Assembly: GCF_039521975.1 (NCBI RefSeq)
Contig: NZ_BAAACZ010000030.1
Coordinates: 1 to 51,042 of the forward strand
DNA from: Alkalibacillus silvisoli
Lineage (GTDB): Bacteria; Bacillota; Bacilli; Bacillales; Alkalibacillaceae
Direction: 5' to 3'
DNA: 51,042 nt
Numbering within the stretch: the first letter of the stretch is position 1; the number at the start of each line of letters is the position of its first letter. The notes below the pieces were generated by a model. It saw only the letters and a program-made list of their open reading frames with translations. It was not told the origin of the DNA and made no database searches. A program made the position numbers and the translations under genes. Positions 22,290 to 30,552 of this stretch are shown here, one piece after another.

Positions 22290-22420
22290 ATGCGTTTATT
22301 TATATGTATGTGGTTGGACTAGGTACAAGCTTGGGGATCGGTACAGTCGTTTGGTTAGGTTATAAGTATCACCAACGTACGAATAACAAGAAAAGCAAAG
22401 GAAGAAAGGCGGTTCTCTAG
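22283..22420 (+). CDS. very small membrane protein
   Basis: A 45-residue protein starting at GTG 22283, overlapping the previous gene's end. One Gly-rich helix (YVVGLGTSLGIGTVVWLGYK) is followed by a strongly basic tail (NNKKSKGRK). The basic inside tail again resembles coat or assembly proteins. Confidence 0.6.
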   Translation: MVDAFIYMYVVGLGTSLGIGTVVWLGYKYHQRTNNKKSKGRKAVL

Positions 22421-22804
22421 ATGTTTAGAAAAAAGAATGAGGATTTCTTTGAGGAAACAGATGACATTCTAGTAGTTTTTGATGATGGACAGAAAACGAG
22501 TGATATAAGTCGTATTAGTAGTGTGAATGAAGAATCCATAGTTGTAACAGGAAAATATAACGTACCTTATCATGATTGTGAAATAACAACAGGTCCTGAT
22601 GGTCGTATTTTCTTTTATCGTGCTCCAAGTGAGTCAATTAAAGAAACAAAGCGTTTAGCAGAGTTAGAACGGAATACAATCCTTAGTCAAATTGCTAATT
22701 ACCGTTACCAAGAAGAGAGTAGCGTTGATATTAGCAAGATTGCGTTAATCGCTGTGACTATGGTTTCTGTTTTAATGTTAGGACTTTCAAGTTGCCAGGG
22801 GTGA
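22421..22804 (+). CDS. C-tail-anchored hypothetical phage protein
   Basis: A 127-residue protein. Residues 1-100 are soluble and charged (FFEETDDILVVFDDGQ), with a single hydrophobic helix at about 104-125 (IALIAVTMVSVLMLGLSSCQ). It directly follows the previous stop. Its place before the Zot-like ATPase suggests a partner in the assembly machine. Confidence 0.65.
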   Translation: MFRKKNEDFFEETDDILVVFDDGQKTSDISRISSVNEESIVVTGKYNVPYHDCEITTGPDGRIFFYRAPSESIKETKRLAELERNTILSQIANYRYQEESSVDISKIALIAVTMVSVLMLGLSSCQG

Positions 22805-22808
22805 TTAA

Positions 22809-23162
22809 ATGAATGATCAAAATGCAAAAAATGCAGACAAACTACAGTCAGTTATTAGTGATAACTTGTTCCCAGAAGTACAACATGTGAGTGATGTTAA
22901 ACAGGTTTTAGAAAACATGGAGAACAAAGCTCAGGATCTAAGGCCTGAACAAATTAAGGCAATTATGTATTTGAGGGATTTAGGCGACAATCCTTACTTA
23001 CATGGTGAGGAAAATCCGTATGAGGGTTTAATTAAATTCATTATGGAAGGTAAGAAGCTAGTTGCGAACCCTTCATACTACATTGAAACAATTGAAGCAT
23101 TAATACCAAAACCACCTAAGCCAATTGTTATGGCAGAGAAAGACAAAGGAGGGAAGAGGTAA
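22809..23162 (+). CDS. hypothetical phage protein
   Basis: A 117-residue soluble, charged, mostly helical protein. No family recognised. It ends at the first base of the ATPase start codon (TAATG), so the two are coupled. Confidence 0.65.
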   Translation: MNDQNAKNADKLQSVISDNLFPEVQHVSDVKQVLENMENKAQDLRPEQIKAIMYLRDLGDNPYLHGEENPYEGLIKFIMEGKKLVANPSYYIETIEALIPKPPKPIVMAEKDKGGKR

Positions 23163-23800
23163 TGGCTTATCACATCTTTATTGAAGGTGGACTAGGAGCA
23201 GGTAAGACTTTAACTATGTCTATATTAGCTCACCATTGGCGGCACAAGGTAAGGGAACAGGGTGGCGATATAGCTTTATTTAGTAACTATGGTTTAAAAG
23301 ATTCATCTAATATGTTCGATTATAAAGATTGGTATGATGTAGCACGAGTGCAGGGGAGCATTTGTTGTTGGGACGAAGCACAAATGGCTTTTGATAGTCG
23401 TCAGTCATTGAAAAGCACTTCAATTTACGCAACGCAATTGCTCATGTACGTACGTAAAATGAAGTCGATACAAATGTATTGTAGTCCATCTATTCAAAAT
23501 GTTGATGGTCGAATTCGTCAGATTGTAGAAGTTTTGGTGAGTGTATCAAACCGTGGTAAAAAAGGCATGGTTTTAAACTTTTTTGATTACCAGGCTAAAC
23601 AGTATGGGGCAAATGGTAAGTTTCTACATTCTCAATTTGTACCTAACTACAAGCTAAAACAAATATATAAAGCGAACCTTTATGATACGCATAATATGGT
23701 ACAAGGTTTTCCGTTACCTAATACAGAGCGTAAAGCAAGTGAGTTCTTTGAAGAATTAGAACGTATCCATAATGAAAGTCGAAAGGTGGTAGCGTTATGA
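23162..23800 (+). CDS. Zot/pI-like assembly ATPase
   Basis: A 212-residue P-loop NTPase of the zonular occludens toxin / gene I family that drives filamentous-phage extrusion. Walker A is GGLGAGKT at 9-16 and Walker B is SICCWDEAQ near 66-74. The Gln-Met after DEA and the later RQSLKSTS region fit the family. Unlike Ff pI it has no membrane segment in its own chain, so a neighbouring membrane protein probably anchors it. It is the strongest single marker for an inovirus-like module. Confidence 0.85.
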   Translation: MAYHIFIEGGLGAGKTLTMSILAHHWRHKVREQGGDIALFSNYGLKDSSNMFDYKDWYDVARVQGSICCWDEAQMAFDSRQSLKSTSIYATQLLMYVRKMKSIQMYCSPSIQNVDGRIRQIVEVLVSVSNRGKKGMVLNFFDYQAKQYGANGKFLHSQFVPNYKLKQIYKANLYDTHNMVQGFPLPNTERKASEFFEELERIHNESRKVVAL

Positions 23801-24126
23801 TTAGTATTTTGCCGATTGAATATAGAGCTAAAGATCCAAGGCAATTACTCTATCATTTCCCATCAATGCCAGTCGTTAAATACGCAAAAATGATGCAAGA
23901 GTATAGTTTTAATCACGCTTTGTCAGTTGCTGAAGATGTGGCACACAAAAATGGTTACATTTTAGTGCCATACAAGTGTATGCATTGGGAACGTAAAAAG
24001 CGTTTTGTCGATAGACGAGTGAAAATAGGTCGCAACTCATTTTTTATGATGAAGCAGCATGAGTTAACAAAGTCAGAGAAAGCCAAGCTAGATGATTATA
24101 TTGAGGAATTGGAGGGTGTTGGTTAA
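23797..24126 (+). CDS. hypothetical phage protein
   Basis: A 109-residue basic protein overlapping the ATPase by 4 bases and the next gene by 1. Aromatic and Lys/Arg-rich (CMHWERKKRFVDRRVKIGRN), so nucleic-acid contact is possible. No family recognised. Confidence 0.65.
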   Translation: MISILPIEYRAKDPRQLLYHFPSMPVVKYAKMMQEYSFNHALSVAEDVAHKNGYILVPYKCMHWERKKRFVDRRVKIGRNSFFMMKQHELTKSEKAKLDDYIEELEGVG

Positions 24127-24470
24127 TGGTTTTATTAACGAATGAAGAAGTTAGAGAGTTATTTCAAGACATGGAACATACCAAGGCACGTATTTTAATT
24201 AGCATGAAAAGTTACCTTAACAAGTATCAAGTAGAAGAAAAGTACAAGCTGTTTGAAGTAGCTTACAATGATCTAATTAAAGACTTGAAAAGAGATAAAG
24301 TAAGTCCTTCCGTTGATTTAGCTGTTTACCAACAAGATTTATTAAACATGTTTCTAGTTATCTATTTAAACCGTATTAGTGAGCAAAGAATTATCTATAT
24401 GTTCTTAGAGGTCATGGATCGGATTGAACCTTATTACGTTAGGAGGTTTGTGCTCAATGAAGCGAATTGA
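24126..24470 (+). CDS. hypothetical phage protein
   Basis: A 114-residue helical soluble protein (TNEEVRELFQDMEHTKARIL). Start and stop overlap both neighbours. No family recognised. Confidence 0.65.
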   Translation: MVLLTNEEVRELFQDMEHTKARILISMKSYLNKYQVEEKYKLFEVAYNDLIKDLKRDKVSPSVDLAVYQQDLLNMFLVIYLNRISEQRIIYMFLEVMDRIEPYYVRRFVLNEAN

Positions 24471-24780
24471 ATTTGAAAAAGGTGAGTTATCCATATTGTT
24501 AATGCTACTTAAGTTCATGAAAAGCTACACCAAACAAGCTTTGATTAATCAGTTTGGGAAAGAGCAGGGGAAAGCACAGTTTAACAATTATAAATCGTTA
24601 ATTAGTGAATTAAGTCAAGCTGCTGGGAAGGTTGATGAACAGAGTGCAAATGTTGGGGTTGAGTTGAATGGTGAACACGTTAAGATATTGCAGATGTTTT
24701 TGACGGGGTATTTGCAGCAGATGGGGACAGATACATCTAATGCACAAGTGTTGATGAATGTTAGAGAAAAAGTGAGTTAG
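24457..24780 (+). CDS. hypothetical phage protein
   Basis: A 107-residue helical protein. I choose ATG 24457 (MKRIEFEKGELSIL) because AGGAGG lies 10 bases upstream; a longer in-frame form from 24424 lacks this. It overlaps the previous gene by 14 bases. No family recognised. Confidence 0.65.
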   Translation: MKRIEFEKGELSILLMLLKFMKSYTKQALINQFGKEQGKAQFNNYKSLISELSQAAGKVDEQSANVGVELNGEHVKILQMFLTGYLQQMGTDTSNAQVLMNVREKVS

Positions 24781-24791
24781 GAGGTGGCATT

Positions 24792-26234
24792 TTGAAAAAG
24801 AAAATATTAATTACAACACTTTTATTTTTATTATTAATACCGTTAACTATTAACGCTGATGAACGTGAATATTATATTGTATTTGATGAACCTATATCCA
24901 CCGAAGTGTATCAAGAAATAACAATAAATGGATCTGGTGAATTTTATCATTTAACTGCATTTGATCATGATCGTATATTTTCTCCATATCATTCGAGGGA
25001 CACACCAGAAGAACTACCCTACACGACAGCCTCTATGGTTAGTTCTTTTGAATATATAAAATATTTTAGAATTCGGGGTCATGAGAACAGTAATCTAAAT
25101 GTAACAGGTGTTGATGTTATACCAGAAACAAACTACACGATTACCACCGAAGAACCACAAGAAAAATTAAACATTAAAGAATTACAATATATTACAAATA
25201 CAAACTCTATAGAATTAACTTATTTCATACCAGAACATGACGGGTTTAATTATGTCCAGTTTTATTTAAATGAAGAAGTTTACGGAATTACAGAAGAAGA
25301 AAAGTATTCGATAACTGATTTAGAACCTAATACAAGTTATGAAATAGGTTTTAAGTCTGTTTATGAAGATGGCGAAGAAACAGAAACAGAAACGATCAAT
25401 GTTACAACAAATGAACCAGAATTAGAAAACGTGGAAAATATAAGCGCAAATGAAAACATTGGTTCAATTGATTTAATTTACAATTTACCAACTACAAATG
25501 GTTTTGATCATTTAGAAATTTATTTAAATGGTGAATTGCATACAACGACAGCAGAAGAAGAATATTCAATAACTGGACTAGAACCTAGTACAAGTTATGA
25601 AATAGGTTTTAAGTCTGTTTATGAAGATGGAGAAGAAACAGACTTAAAAACGGTTGACGTTACAACAAATGAACCAGAAGTAGAACCAGGACAACAAGAA
25701 GTTCAAAATTTAACTGCCGATAATTCAGAAGAAGAAAAAATAAATTTAAGTTGGGATAATCCAGAATACTACTTTGATAAAGCAATAATTTATCGTAAAA
25801 CAACAAGCGAAGGGCATGAAGTTTCTTTAAATTCTTTAAATTTTAATCTTTTTCAAAGTTACACGGTGCATGCTGACGAAACAGGGGACGATCACGAACC
25901 TATCTTTGAAACAAACGGTACCGAATTTAGCGACTTAACAGTTGAAGAAGGTAATGAGTACGAATACAAAGTCACAACAGAATATGATGGAATAGAATCA
26001 GAGGGTGTTTACGTACAAACAACAGCGCCTACACCACCAATTATAGACATTAGTGATGTTAGTTTACCATTTGGAGCTGAAGGATTGTTGGATTCTAGTT
26101 CATCAATTTTAAAACTTATTGGTGGCTTTGTATTGTTATCATTAGCAATCATGTTTGTACCTAAGATTATTCGATTAATCGTTGAAGCAGCAAAAAAGAG
26201 AAATAAGAATCTAAGGAATACTAGAGTTCGATAA
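24792..26234 (+). CDS. secreted fibronectin-III protein ending in a coat-protein domain
   Basis: A 480-residue protein: signal peptide 1-22, an N-terminal domain to about 115, then three fibronectin-III-like domains at about 119-207, 212-297 and 303-415. The first two share the string SYEIGFKSVYEDGEET. From residue 418 the last 63 residues align without gaps to the coat-like protein at 19917-20123: IDISDVSLPF against VDFSGVSLPF, FVLLSLAIMF against FVLLGLAIVF, PKIIRLI against PKIISLI. By hand, 31 of 57 aligned positions are identical. I infer an adhesin anchored in the virion through a coat module. Start: AGGAGGTGGCATTTTG, TTG at 24792. Confidence 0.85.
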   Translation: MKKKILITTLLFLLLIPLTINADEREYYIVFDEPISTEVYQEITINGSGEFYHLTAFDHDRIFSPYHSRDTPEELPYTTASMVSSFEYIKYFRIRGHENSNLNVTGVDVIPETNYTITTEEPQEKLNIKELQYITNTNSIELTYFIPEHDGFNYVQFYLNEEVYGITEEEKYSITDLEPNTSYEIGFKSVYEDGEETETETINVTTNEPELENVENISANENIGSIDLIYNLPTTNGFDHLEIYLNGELHTTTAEEEYSITGLEPSTSYEIGFKSVYEDGEETDLKTVDVTTNEPEVEPGQQEVQNLTADNSEEEKINLSWDNPEYYFDKAIIYRKTTSEGHEVSLNSLNFNLFQSYTVHADETGDDHEPIFETNGTEFSDLTVEEGNEYEYKVTTEYDGIESEGVYVQTTAPTPPIIDISDVSLPFGAEGLLDSSSSILKLIGGFVLLSLAIMFVPKIIRLIVEAAKKRNKNLRNTRVR

Positions 26235-26298
26235 ATGATTTTATGAAACACAATAAATAATATGTTTCATAGTCGGATAAGCTACAAACCTTGGTATG

Positions 26299-26330
26299 AC
26301 AGCATTTTTATATAAATGCTGTTTCTTTTT
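26299..26330 (+). terminator. terminator of the structural operon
   Basis: ACAGCATTT pairs with AAATGCTGT and a TTCTTTTT tract follows. A second hairpin, ATGAAAC with GTTTCAT, lies just before it at about 26243-26270. The remaining bases to 26404 hold a probable promoter region but no gene. Confidence 0.85.
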
Positions 26331-26404
26331 AAGAATTTAATAAACTTATTGTATTCTTCTATATAATAGAAAGAAACTCAATGTATATAAAATGAGGTGG
26401 TTAA

Positions 26405-26614
26405 ATGGATCTGACAATGAGTTATAAAGAGGCTTATGAACTTGTTAATGATCATGGCTATGATAGTTTAATAGATCATGTTAGTGAGTTGTTTCCTAAC
26501 AACGTTTTATACAGTTGTAGTACAGGTTGGTTTATGTATGGTGCTAAGTACATTTGTAAGCTACAAGGTAGATATGGTGATATTGTTATAAGTTGGAGTG
26601 ATCAAGATGAATGA
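26405..26614 (+). CDS. small hypothetical phage protein
   Basis: A 69-residue acidic protein behind GAGGTGG. It contains Cys at two positions and several Tyr/Trp (STGWFMYGAKYICKLQGRYG). It overlaps the recombinase start by 8 bases, so the pair is likely co-translated; a recombination directionality role is possible but not shown. Confidence 0.6.
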   Translation: MDLTMSYKEAYELVNDHGYDSLIDHVSELFPNNVLYSCSTGWFMYGAKYICKLQGRYGDIVISWSDQDE

Positions 26615-27149
26615 AGTTCAACCAATTAGAGATCCAGAAGTGATTGAGAAAATGAAAAGCATTCTACTAAAACGATCATATAGAGATTGGTTTTTATTTG
26701 TAATGGGGATTAATACTGGCCTGCGAATAAGTGACTTGCTAAGCTTAAAAGTGGAAGATGTTAAGAATAAAACGCACATAACCATTCAAGAGCAGAAAAC
26801 AGGTAAAATGAAGCGTTTTAGGATCAACACTGATCTAAGTGATCATATAAGTGAATATATAGCAAACATGAGTGATCAGGATTATATGTTTAAGTCTAAG
26901 CGGTCTAATAAGCCGATTAAACGTGTACAAGCCTATAAAATATTAAATGCAGCTGCACGATCTGTAGGAGTTAGCGAAATTGGCACTCATACCCTTAGAA
27001 AAACATTCGGATATCATTTTTATAAAAGAACTAAAGATGTGGCATTGCTGCAAGACATCTTTAACCATTCAGCACCTTCAATTACACTTAGGTATATTGG
27101 TATTAATCAAGATATTATAGATCAAGCCATTGATGATTTTAGCTTATAA
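26607..27149 (+). CDS. second, minimal tyrosine recombinase
   Basis: A 180-residue catalytic domain of a tyrosine recombinase without an arm-binding or core-binding domain. All catalytic residues can be placed: Arg40 (TGLRISDLL), Lys near 64, His128 and Arg131 (HTLR), His154 and Tyr163 (LRYIG). It lies 110 bases from attR, opposite the main integrase at attL. It could help excision or resolve multimers, as small recombinases of mobile elements and XerH-like proteins do. Confidence 0.85.
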   Translation: MNEVQPIRDPEVIEKMKSILLKRSYRDWFLFVMGINTGLRISDLLSLKVEDVKNKTHITIQEQKTGKMKRFRINTDLSDHISEYIANMSDQDYMFKSKRSNKPIKRVQAYKILNAAARSVGVSEIGTHTLRKTFGYHFYKRTKDVALLQDIFNHSAPSITLRYIGINQDIIDQAIDDFSL

Positions 27150-27157
27150 GAAAAAAA

Positions 27158-27185
27158 TTAGCCCTCAATAAAAATTGAAGGCTAA
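27158..27185. terminator. bidirectional terminator at the right end of the element
   Basis: TTAGCC and TCAAT pair with ATTGA and GGCTAA, flanked by an A run on the left and AATATTT on the right. It insulates the element from the host side. Confidence 0.75.
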
Positions 27186-27189
27186 AATA

Positions 27190-27210
27190 TTTCTACACAT
27201 ATTCTACACA
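27190..27210. repeat. right arm-type repeat of the integrase
   Basis: TTCTACACAT ATTCTACACA repeats the TTCTACACA pair seen at 11199-11221 in the same orientation. Confidence 0.65.
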
Positions 27211-27259
27211 ATATAACACCAAAACCCTATTAAAACAGTATTTAGAAGACTATAACAAC

Positions 27260-27275
27260 CCCGACCACCGGTATT
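27260..27275 (+). other. attR core (right attachment site)
   Basis: Exact copy of CCCGACCACCGGTATT from the tRNA-Leu 3' end. Outside it the host sequence resumes. Confidence 0.93.
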
Positions 27276-27307
27276 ACCAAGTAAAGATAAGATAAGTTTT
27301 GAATAAT

Positions 27308-27351
27308 ACAGCAATCAAGACTGTTGATATATCAACAGTCTTGATTGCTGT
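27308..27351. terminator. perfect 44-bp palindrome, displaced tRNA-Leu terminator
   Basis: ACAGCAATCAAGACTGTTGA is repeated exactly in inverse, with only AT at the centre. A T-rich stretch follows on the plus strand. Before integration it would have stood about 50 bp behind tRNA-Leu, where a terminator is expected. The stretch from 27352 to 27498 holds no intact gene. Confidence 0.8.
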
Positions 27352-27498
27352 TATTTTGACTCTATACTAAATGTGGTGGTGTCCCTAGATACACCATGGG
27401 ATGAGAAAATCCTCAAAAAATGATAAAAAATGCACCTATTACCTTATCTTTTTGATAACCTAATGTTGTGAGACAAAAGGCAAAAGGAGAGGAAATAA

Positions 27499-27913
27499 GT
27501 GCAAAATCATTTTATCATAGAAAGTGCTGGGGATTAAAGATACGAATGTGGATGTATGGGAAATTCGAGAGGAATTAGGAAGCTTCGTCATCGAACTATT
27601 TACCAATGTGAGAAAGCAAAAGTTAGACCAGTGGTTCAAAGAAAGTGACGAATCAACGGCTAAACAAGGATTAGAGGTCTGTATGCAGGCCATGAATGAA
27701 TCAAATATTGACGCCTTTCACCGCGTAACCAAGACGTTCCAACGATGGAAGACAGAGATCTTCCAATCCTTCATGCATCCATTCAATAATGGCTATATCG
27801 AAGGCATAAACAACACGATCAAAGTCTTAAAACGTGATTCATTTGGGGTCAAGCGTTTTGAACGATTAAGAAGTAAAATTTTGTGGCAACAAGGGGTGAA
27901 GAGAGCGTTTTAG
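27499..27913 (+). pseudogene. decayed ISL3-type transposase
   Basis: The reading frame begins GTGCAAAATCATTTTATC (MQNHFIIES), the usual start of ISL3-family transposases, then needs a frameshift near 27524 to continue as VLGIKDTNVDVWE. It then jumps to C-terminal sequence ending YIEGINNTIKVLKRDSFG and RLRSKILWQQ. A complete enzyme has about 400 residues; the middle is deleted here. It is a dead remnant next to the prophage end. Confidence 0.8.
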
Positions 27914-27943
27914 CTCTCTTTCAAATCGTTCGGTTTTTCTTCG

Positions 27944-28837
27944 TTATTGTATAATTTGCACAAGGTATTGCTCTATATTATTCGCCATCTTGGTAGCATT
28001 CAGATCATTTAATAATTGGATAGTTTGTTTTATTTTTGCAGTACCTTCTTCCTTGTTACCTGTTCTGATGTCATAGGAACCCTTGAGCTGTAATAAATAT
28101 ACTCTTTCCGTTAAGTTGCTTTCAGGGATTGCAATGGTTTCAAGGTAGGATATAAATTCACTAATTTCCTTTTGATATGTAAACTCTTCGTGAAATCGAT
28201 TCACAGAACCAAGCAAAAATATAATGGTATTAAAAAGCACAGCTGTGATCTCATCATCCACCTTTTTATATTCTCTAAAACGAGCACTTTTTTCATAAGC
28301 GGTTCTTGATAGCATAATGACCATATCTGGCTTTAGTAATAGTAACGTTCCATTATAAAGTGTTAATTCATAATATCCCCATACCTCTACTCGAAATAAA
28401 TAATCAGAAAGGAGTCGAATATCATTTTCTTGTACTCCTTCATCGATATAATCCTTATCTACTATACTTTCATATACTTCAATCAATAGAGCATTATAAT
28501 GATAGGTTTCTACGCCATATTGCTTCCACTTGTTTATTTGTCCGTTTTTTAATTGCTTCAGTTGTTTCACGTCTCTATTTAAATAGGCAGTGCTTGCTGT
28601 TTTAAAAAATTGTTCCAGTTGATCAGGTTGATAATCGTGATGAATGTATAAGAACTCATCAAAGTTCATCATTAGCTTTTCTATTAGTCTTGTCATAAGA
28701 CTAAGTGTTATATCAGAATCCCCACGTTCAAACTTTGATAGAAAAGAAACAGAACAGATACCATCTGCAAGCTGCTTTAAGGTAATTCCTTTTTGTTTTC
28801 TTATCATTCTTAGTGTTTTACCGTATTCCACCACCAC
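27944..28837 (-). CDS. Rgg/MutR-family transcription regulator
   Basis: A 297-residue regulator with an N-terminal XRE helix-turn-helix (TLKQLADGICSVSFLSKFER, about 20-40), then a long helical TPR-like domain, the plan of peptide-responsive Rgg proteins. I choose GTG 28837 because AGGGGGG lies 6 bases upstream; a longer frame to 28912 has no ribosome site. It is divergent from the amidohydrolase gene with only 124 bases between, so it probably controls it. The gap contains A/T-rich promoter-like sequence. Confidence 0.8.
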   Translation of the reverse strand: MVVEYGKTLRMIRKQKGITLKQLADGICSVSFLSKFERGDSDITLSLMTRLIEKLMMNFDEFLYIHHDYQPDQLEQFFKTASTAYLNRDVKQLKQLKNGQINKWKQYGVETYHYNALLIEVYESIVDKDYIDEGVQENDIRLLSDYLFRVEVWGYYELTLYNGTLLLLKPDMVIMLSRTAYEKSARFREYKKVDDEITAVLFNTIIFLLGSVNRFHEEFTYQKEISEFISYLETIAIPESNLTERVYLLQLKGSYDIRTGNKEEGTAKIKQTIQLLNDLNATKMANNIEQYLVQIIQ

Positions 28838-28961
28838 TTTAATCCCCCCTGAAAAGATAAACATTCCACTATATGATAATTTTAAAAATCTATAGTTATA
28901 ATCAAGATACAATAAAATCAGAATAATGAATACAGTTACTTTAATTTAGGAGGAAAAAATA

Positions 28962-30308
28962 ATGGGAAAATTATTAATTAAAAATGGAACGATTATTGAT
29001 GTGGAGAATGGAGTATCTTTTAAAGGGGCAATTGAAGTAGAAGGAAATAAGATTAAAAGAATGATAAAGCAGGGTGAAGTATTGCCTGAAGGACCAGGAA
29101 CAATTGATAAAACGATCGATGCAAAAGGGAAATTTATCATTCCAGGATTAATCGATATGCATTGTCATATTAATGAGGGATTCGCGCCTCATTTTGTAGC
29201 ATCAGGAGTAACAACTGTACGGAACACGGCAGGTAATGTCCTCCTACTCAATAACTTAATTCAAAAACCTGATCATGCATCAGTACCAAGAGTGTACGCT
29301 TCAGATAGAATGATTGATGGTTCACCTGGACAATGGGGTCCGACTAGTTATGTTAATTTTGTAACTGACGATCCAGAAGAAGCAAGAATTGAAGTTCGTA
29401 GACAAGTAGAAGTAGGGGCGAAATTTATTAAACTATATGGGTGGATTAAGAGAGATGTTATGGGAGCGGCAGCTGATGAAGCAAAGAAATTTGGCTTGGA
29501 AGTATCTATTGATTTAATAAATTCTAAGGAATTAACAGCATTAGATGCAGCGAAAATGGGGGTTACATGGTTTGAACATGCATCTGGCTTTGCACAGGAG
29601 ATTTATAAAGGGTGGAGTCCACTAGCGGATCAAGCAGAGTGGAGTCATATAAATTGGGAAGAACCAGATCAAGAAAAAGTTAAAGAACTGTGTGAGGAAA
29701 TGTTAGAATACAATGTAAAACTATGCCCAACAATGGTTCTGTTCGATCAAGCAATGAGTTATCCAAACATTTGGTCACCTAAAAATAAAGTGATAGAATC
29801 TATTGAAAATAGTAAGCATCCTGTAGAATATTGGAAAAGTCATGAAGAACTTGAAGCGACTATAAAAGAAAGTACTGCTGTTGTAAGCAACTTAACGAAA
29901 GCAATTGCTAAAACCTATTATGAGGTTGGTGGATCAGTGGTTGCTGGAACCGATACCCCAGCCTTACTGTATACATACCCAGGGATGGCTTTACACCGGG
30001 AACTAGAAATATTTGTGGAAATTGGATTTACGGAAATAGAGGCTCTACAAGCAGCAACAGTGAATGCCGCTAAGTCTATTAATCTAGATGATATTGGAAC
30101 AATCCAAGAAGGTAAAATCGCAGACCTAGTCATCTTAAATGAGAATCCATTAGACAATATTAAGCATACACAGGAAATCGATTTAATAGTTAAAGGTGGA
30201 AAAGCATACAATCAAGAGGATATTTTGCGTAGTATTCCAAGCGAGGAAGATGTTAATCGATCACTACAAGCATTTATGGAGAAATGGGAAGCAGTAAATA
30301 TAAATTAA
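28962..30308 (+). CDS. metal-dependent amidohydrolase (imidazolonepropionase-like)
   Basis: A 448-residue hydrolase of the amidohydrolase superfamily. Metal-binding residues visible are HCH in GLIDMHCHIN (near 68), Lys in AKFIKLYG, His in TWFEHASG and Asp in VVAGTDTPAL. These enzymes cut C-N bonds in cyclic amides or dipeptides; the substrate is unknown. AGGAGG lies before the ATG. The amidase behind it and the Rgg-like regulator in front suggest a small pathway for amide compounds. Confidence 0.88.
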   Translation: MGKLLIKNGTIIDVENGVSFKGAIEVEGNKIKRMIKQGEVLPEGPGTIDKTIDAKGKFIIPGLIDMHCHINEGFAPHFVASGVTTVRNTAGNVLLLNNLIQKPDHASVPRVYASDRMIDGSPGQWGPTSYVNFVTDDPEEARIEVRRQVEVGAKFIKLYGWIKRDVMGAAADEAKKFGLEVSIDLINSKELTALDAAKMGVTWFEHASGFAQEIYKGWSPLADQAEWSHINWEEPDQEKVKELCEEMLEYNVKLCPTMVLFDQAMSYPNIWSPKNKVIESIENSKHPVEYWKSHEELEATIKESTAVVSNLTKAIAKTYYEVGGSVVAGTDTPALLYTYPGMALHRELEIFVEIGFTEIEALQAATVNAAKSINLDDIGTIQEGKIADLVILNENPLDNIKHTQEIDLIVKGGKAYNQEDILRSIPSEEDVNRSLQAFMEKWEAVNIN

Positions 30309-30546
30309 GTATTGCAGCAAGTATGGAAGCGAAGAATGCTGCAGTGCTTGCTAAGAATGTTCCCATAAATCCTAATGCAGCAATAGTTCCAAGACCACTT
30401 GCAATATAACTTGTTTGGGGTGGTGAAACCCGGTTATTTACGAAAAGACTTTTACATGGGTAATAATCGACTATTATATACAACATACTTAAGCACATAC
30501 ACCCAATTGTTTCATATGATGATATCGTGTAGGCAATAATAAAAGG
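30309..30546. other. gap with an odd hydrophobic minus-strand ORF
   Basis: No plus-strand gene. A minus-strand frame at 30274-30498 overlaps the amidohydrolase end by 35 bases and encodes 74 residues with a Gly/Ala-rich helix (GLGTIAALGFMGTFLASTAA). I see no good ribosome site. It may be a relic or a small membrane peptide. Confidence 0.35.
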
Positions 30547-30552
30547 GTGAAT

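Larger units (their letters stand above)
11062..27275. mobile_element. 16.2 kb inovirus-like prophage integrated in tRNA-Leu
   Basis: Bounded by the direct repeat CCCGACCACCGGTATT at 11062-11077 and 27260-27275. Inside are integrase, a divergent repressor/Cro switch, a DnaD-like replication gene with iterons, small coat-like membrane proteins, a Zot/pI-like ATPase and a second small recombinase. No head, tail, terminase, portal, holin or endolysin gene is present. An outer-membrane secretin (pIV) is absent too, as expected for a Gram-positive host. The set fits a filamentous-type phage that leaves by extrusion, which is an inference. A non-phage integrative element with a surface appendage is the main alternative. 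Confidence 0.8.

Noticed and set aside
23162..23800. FtsK/VirB4-type conjugation ATPase
   Set aside because: The protein is too short and lacks their motifs; GGLGAGKT with CCWDEAQ and the coat-like neighbours favour Zot/pI.
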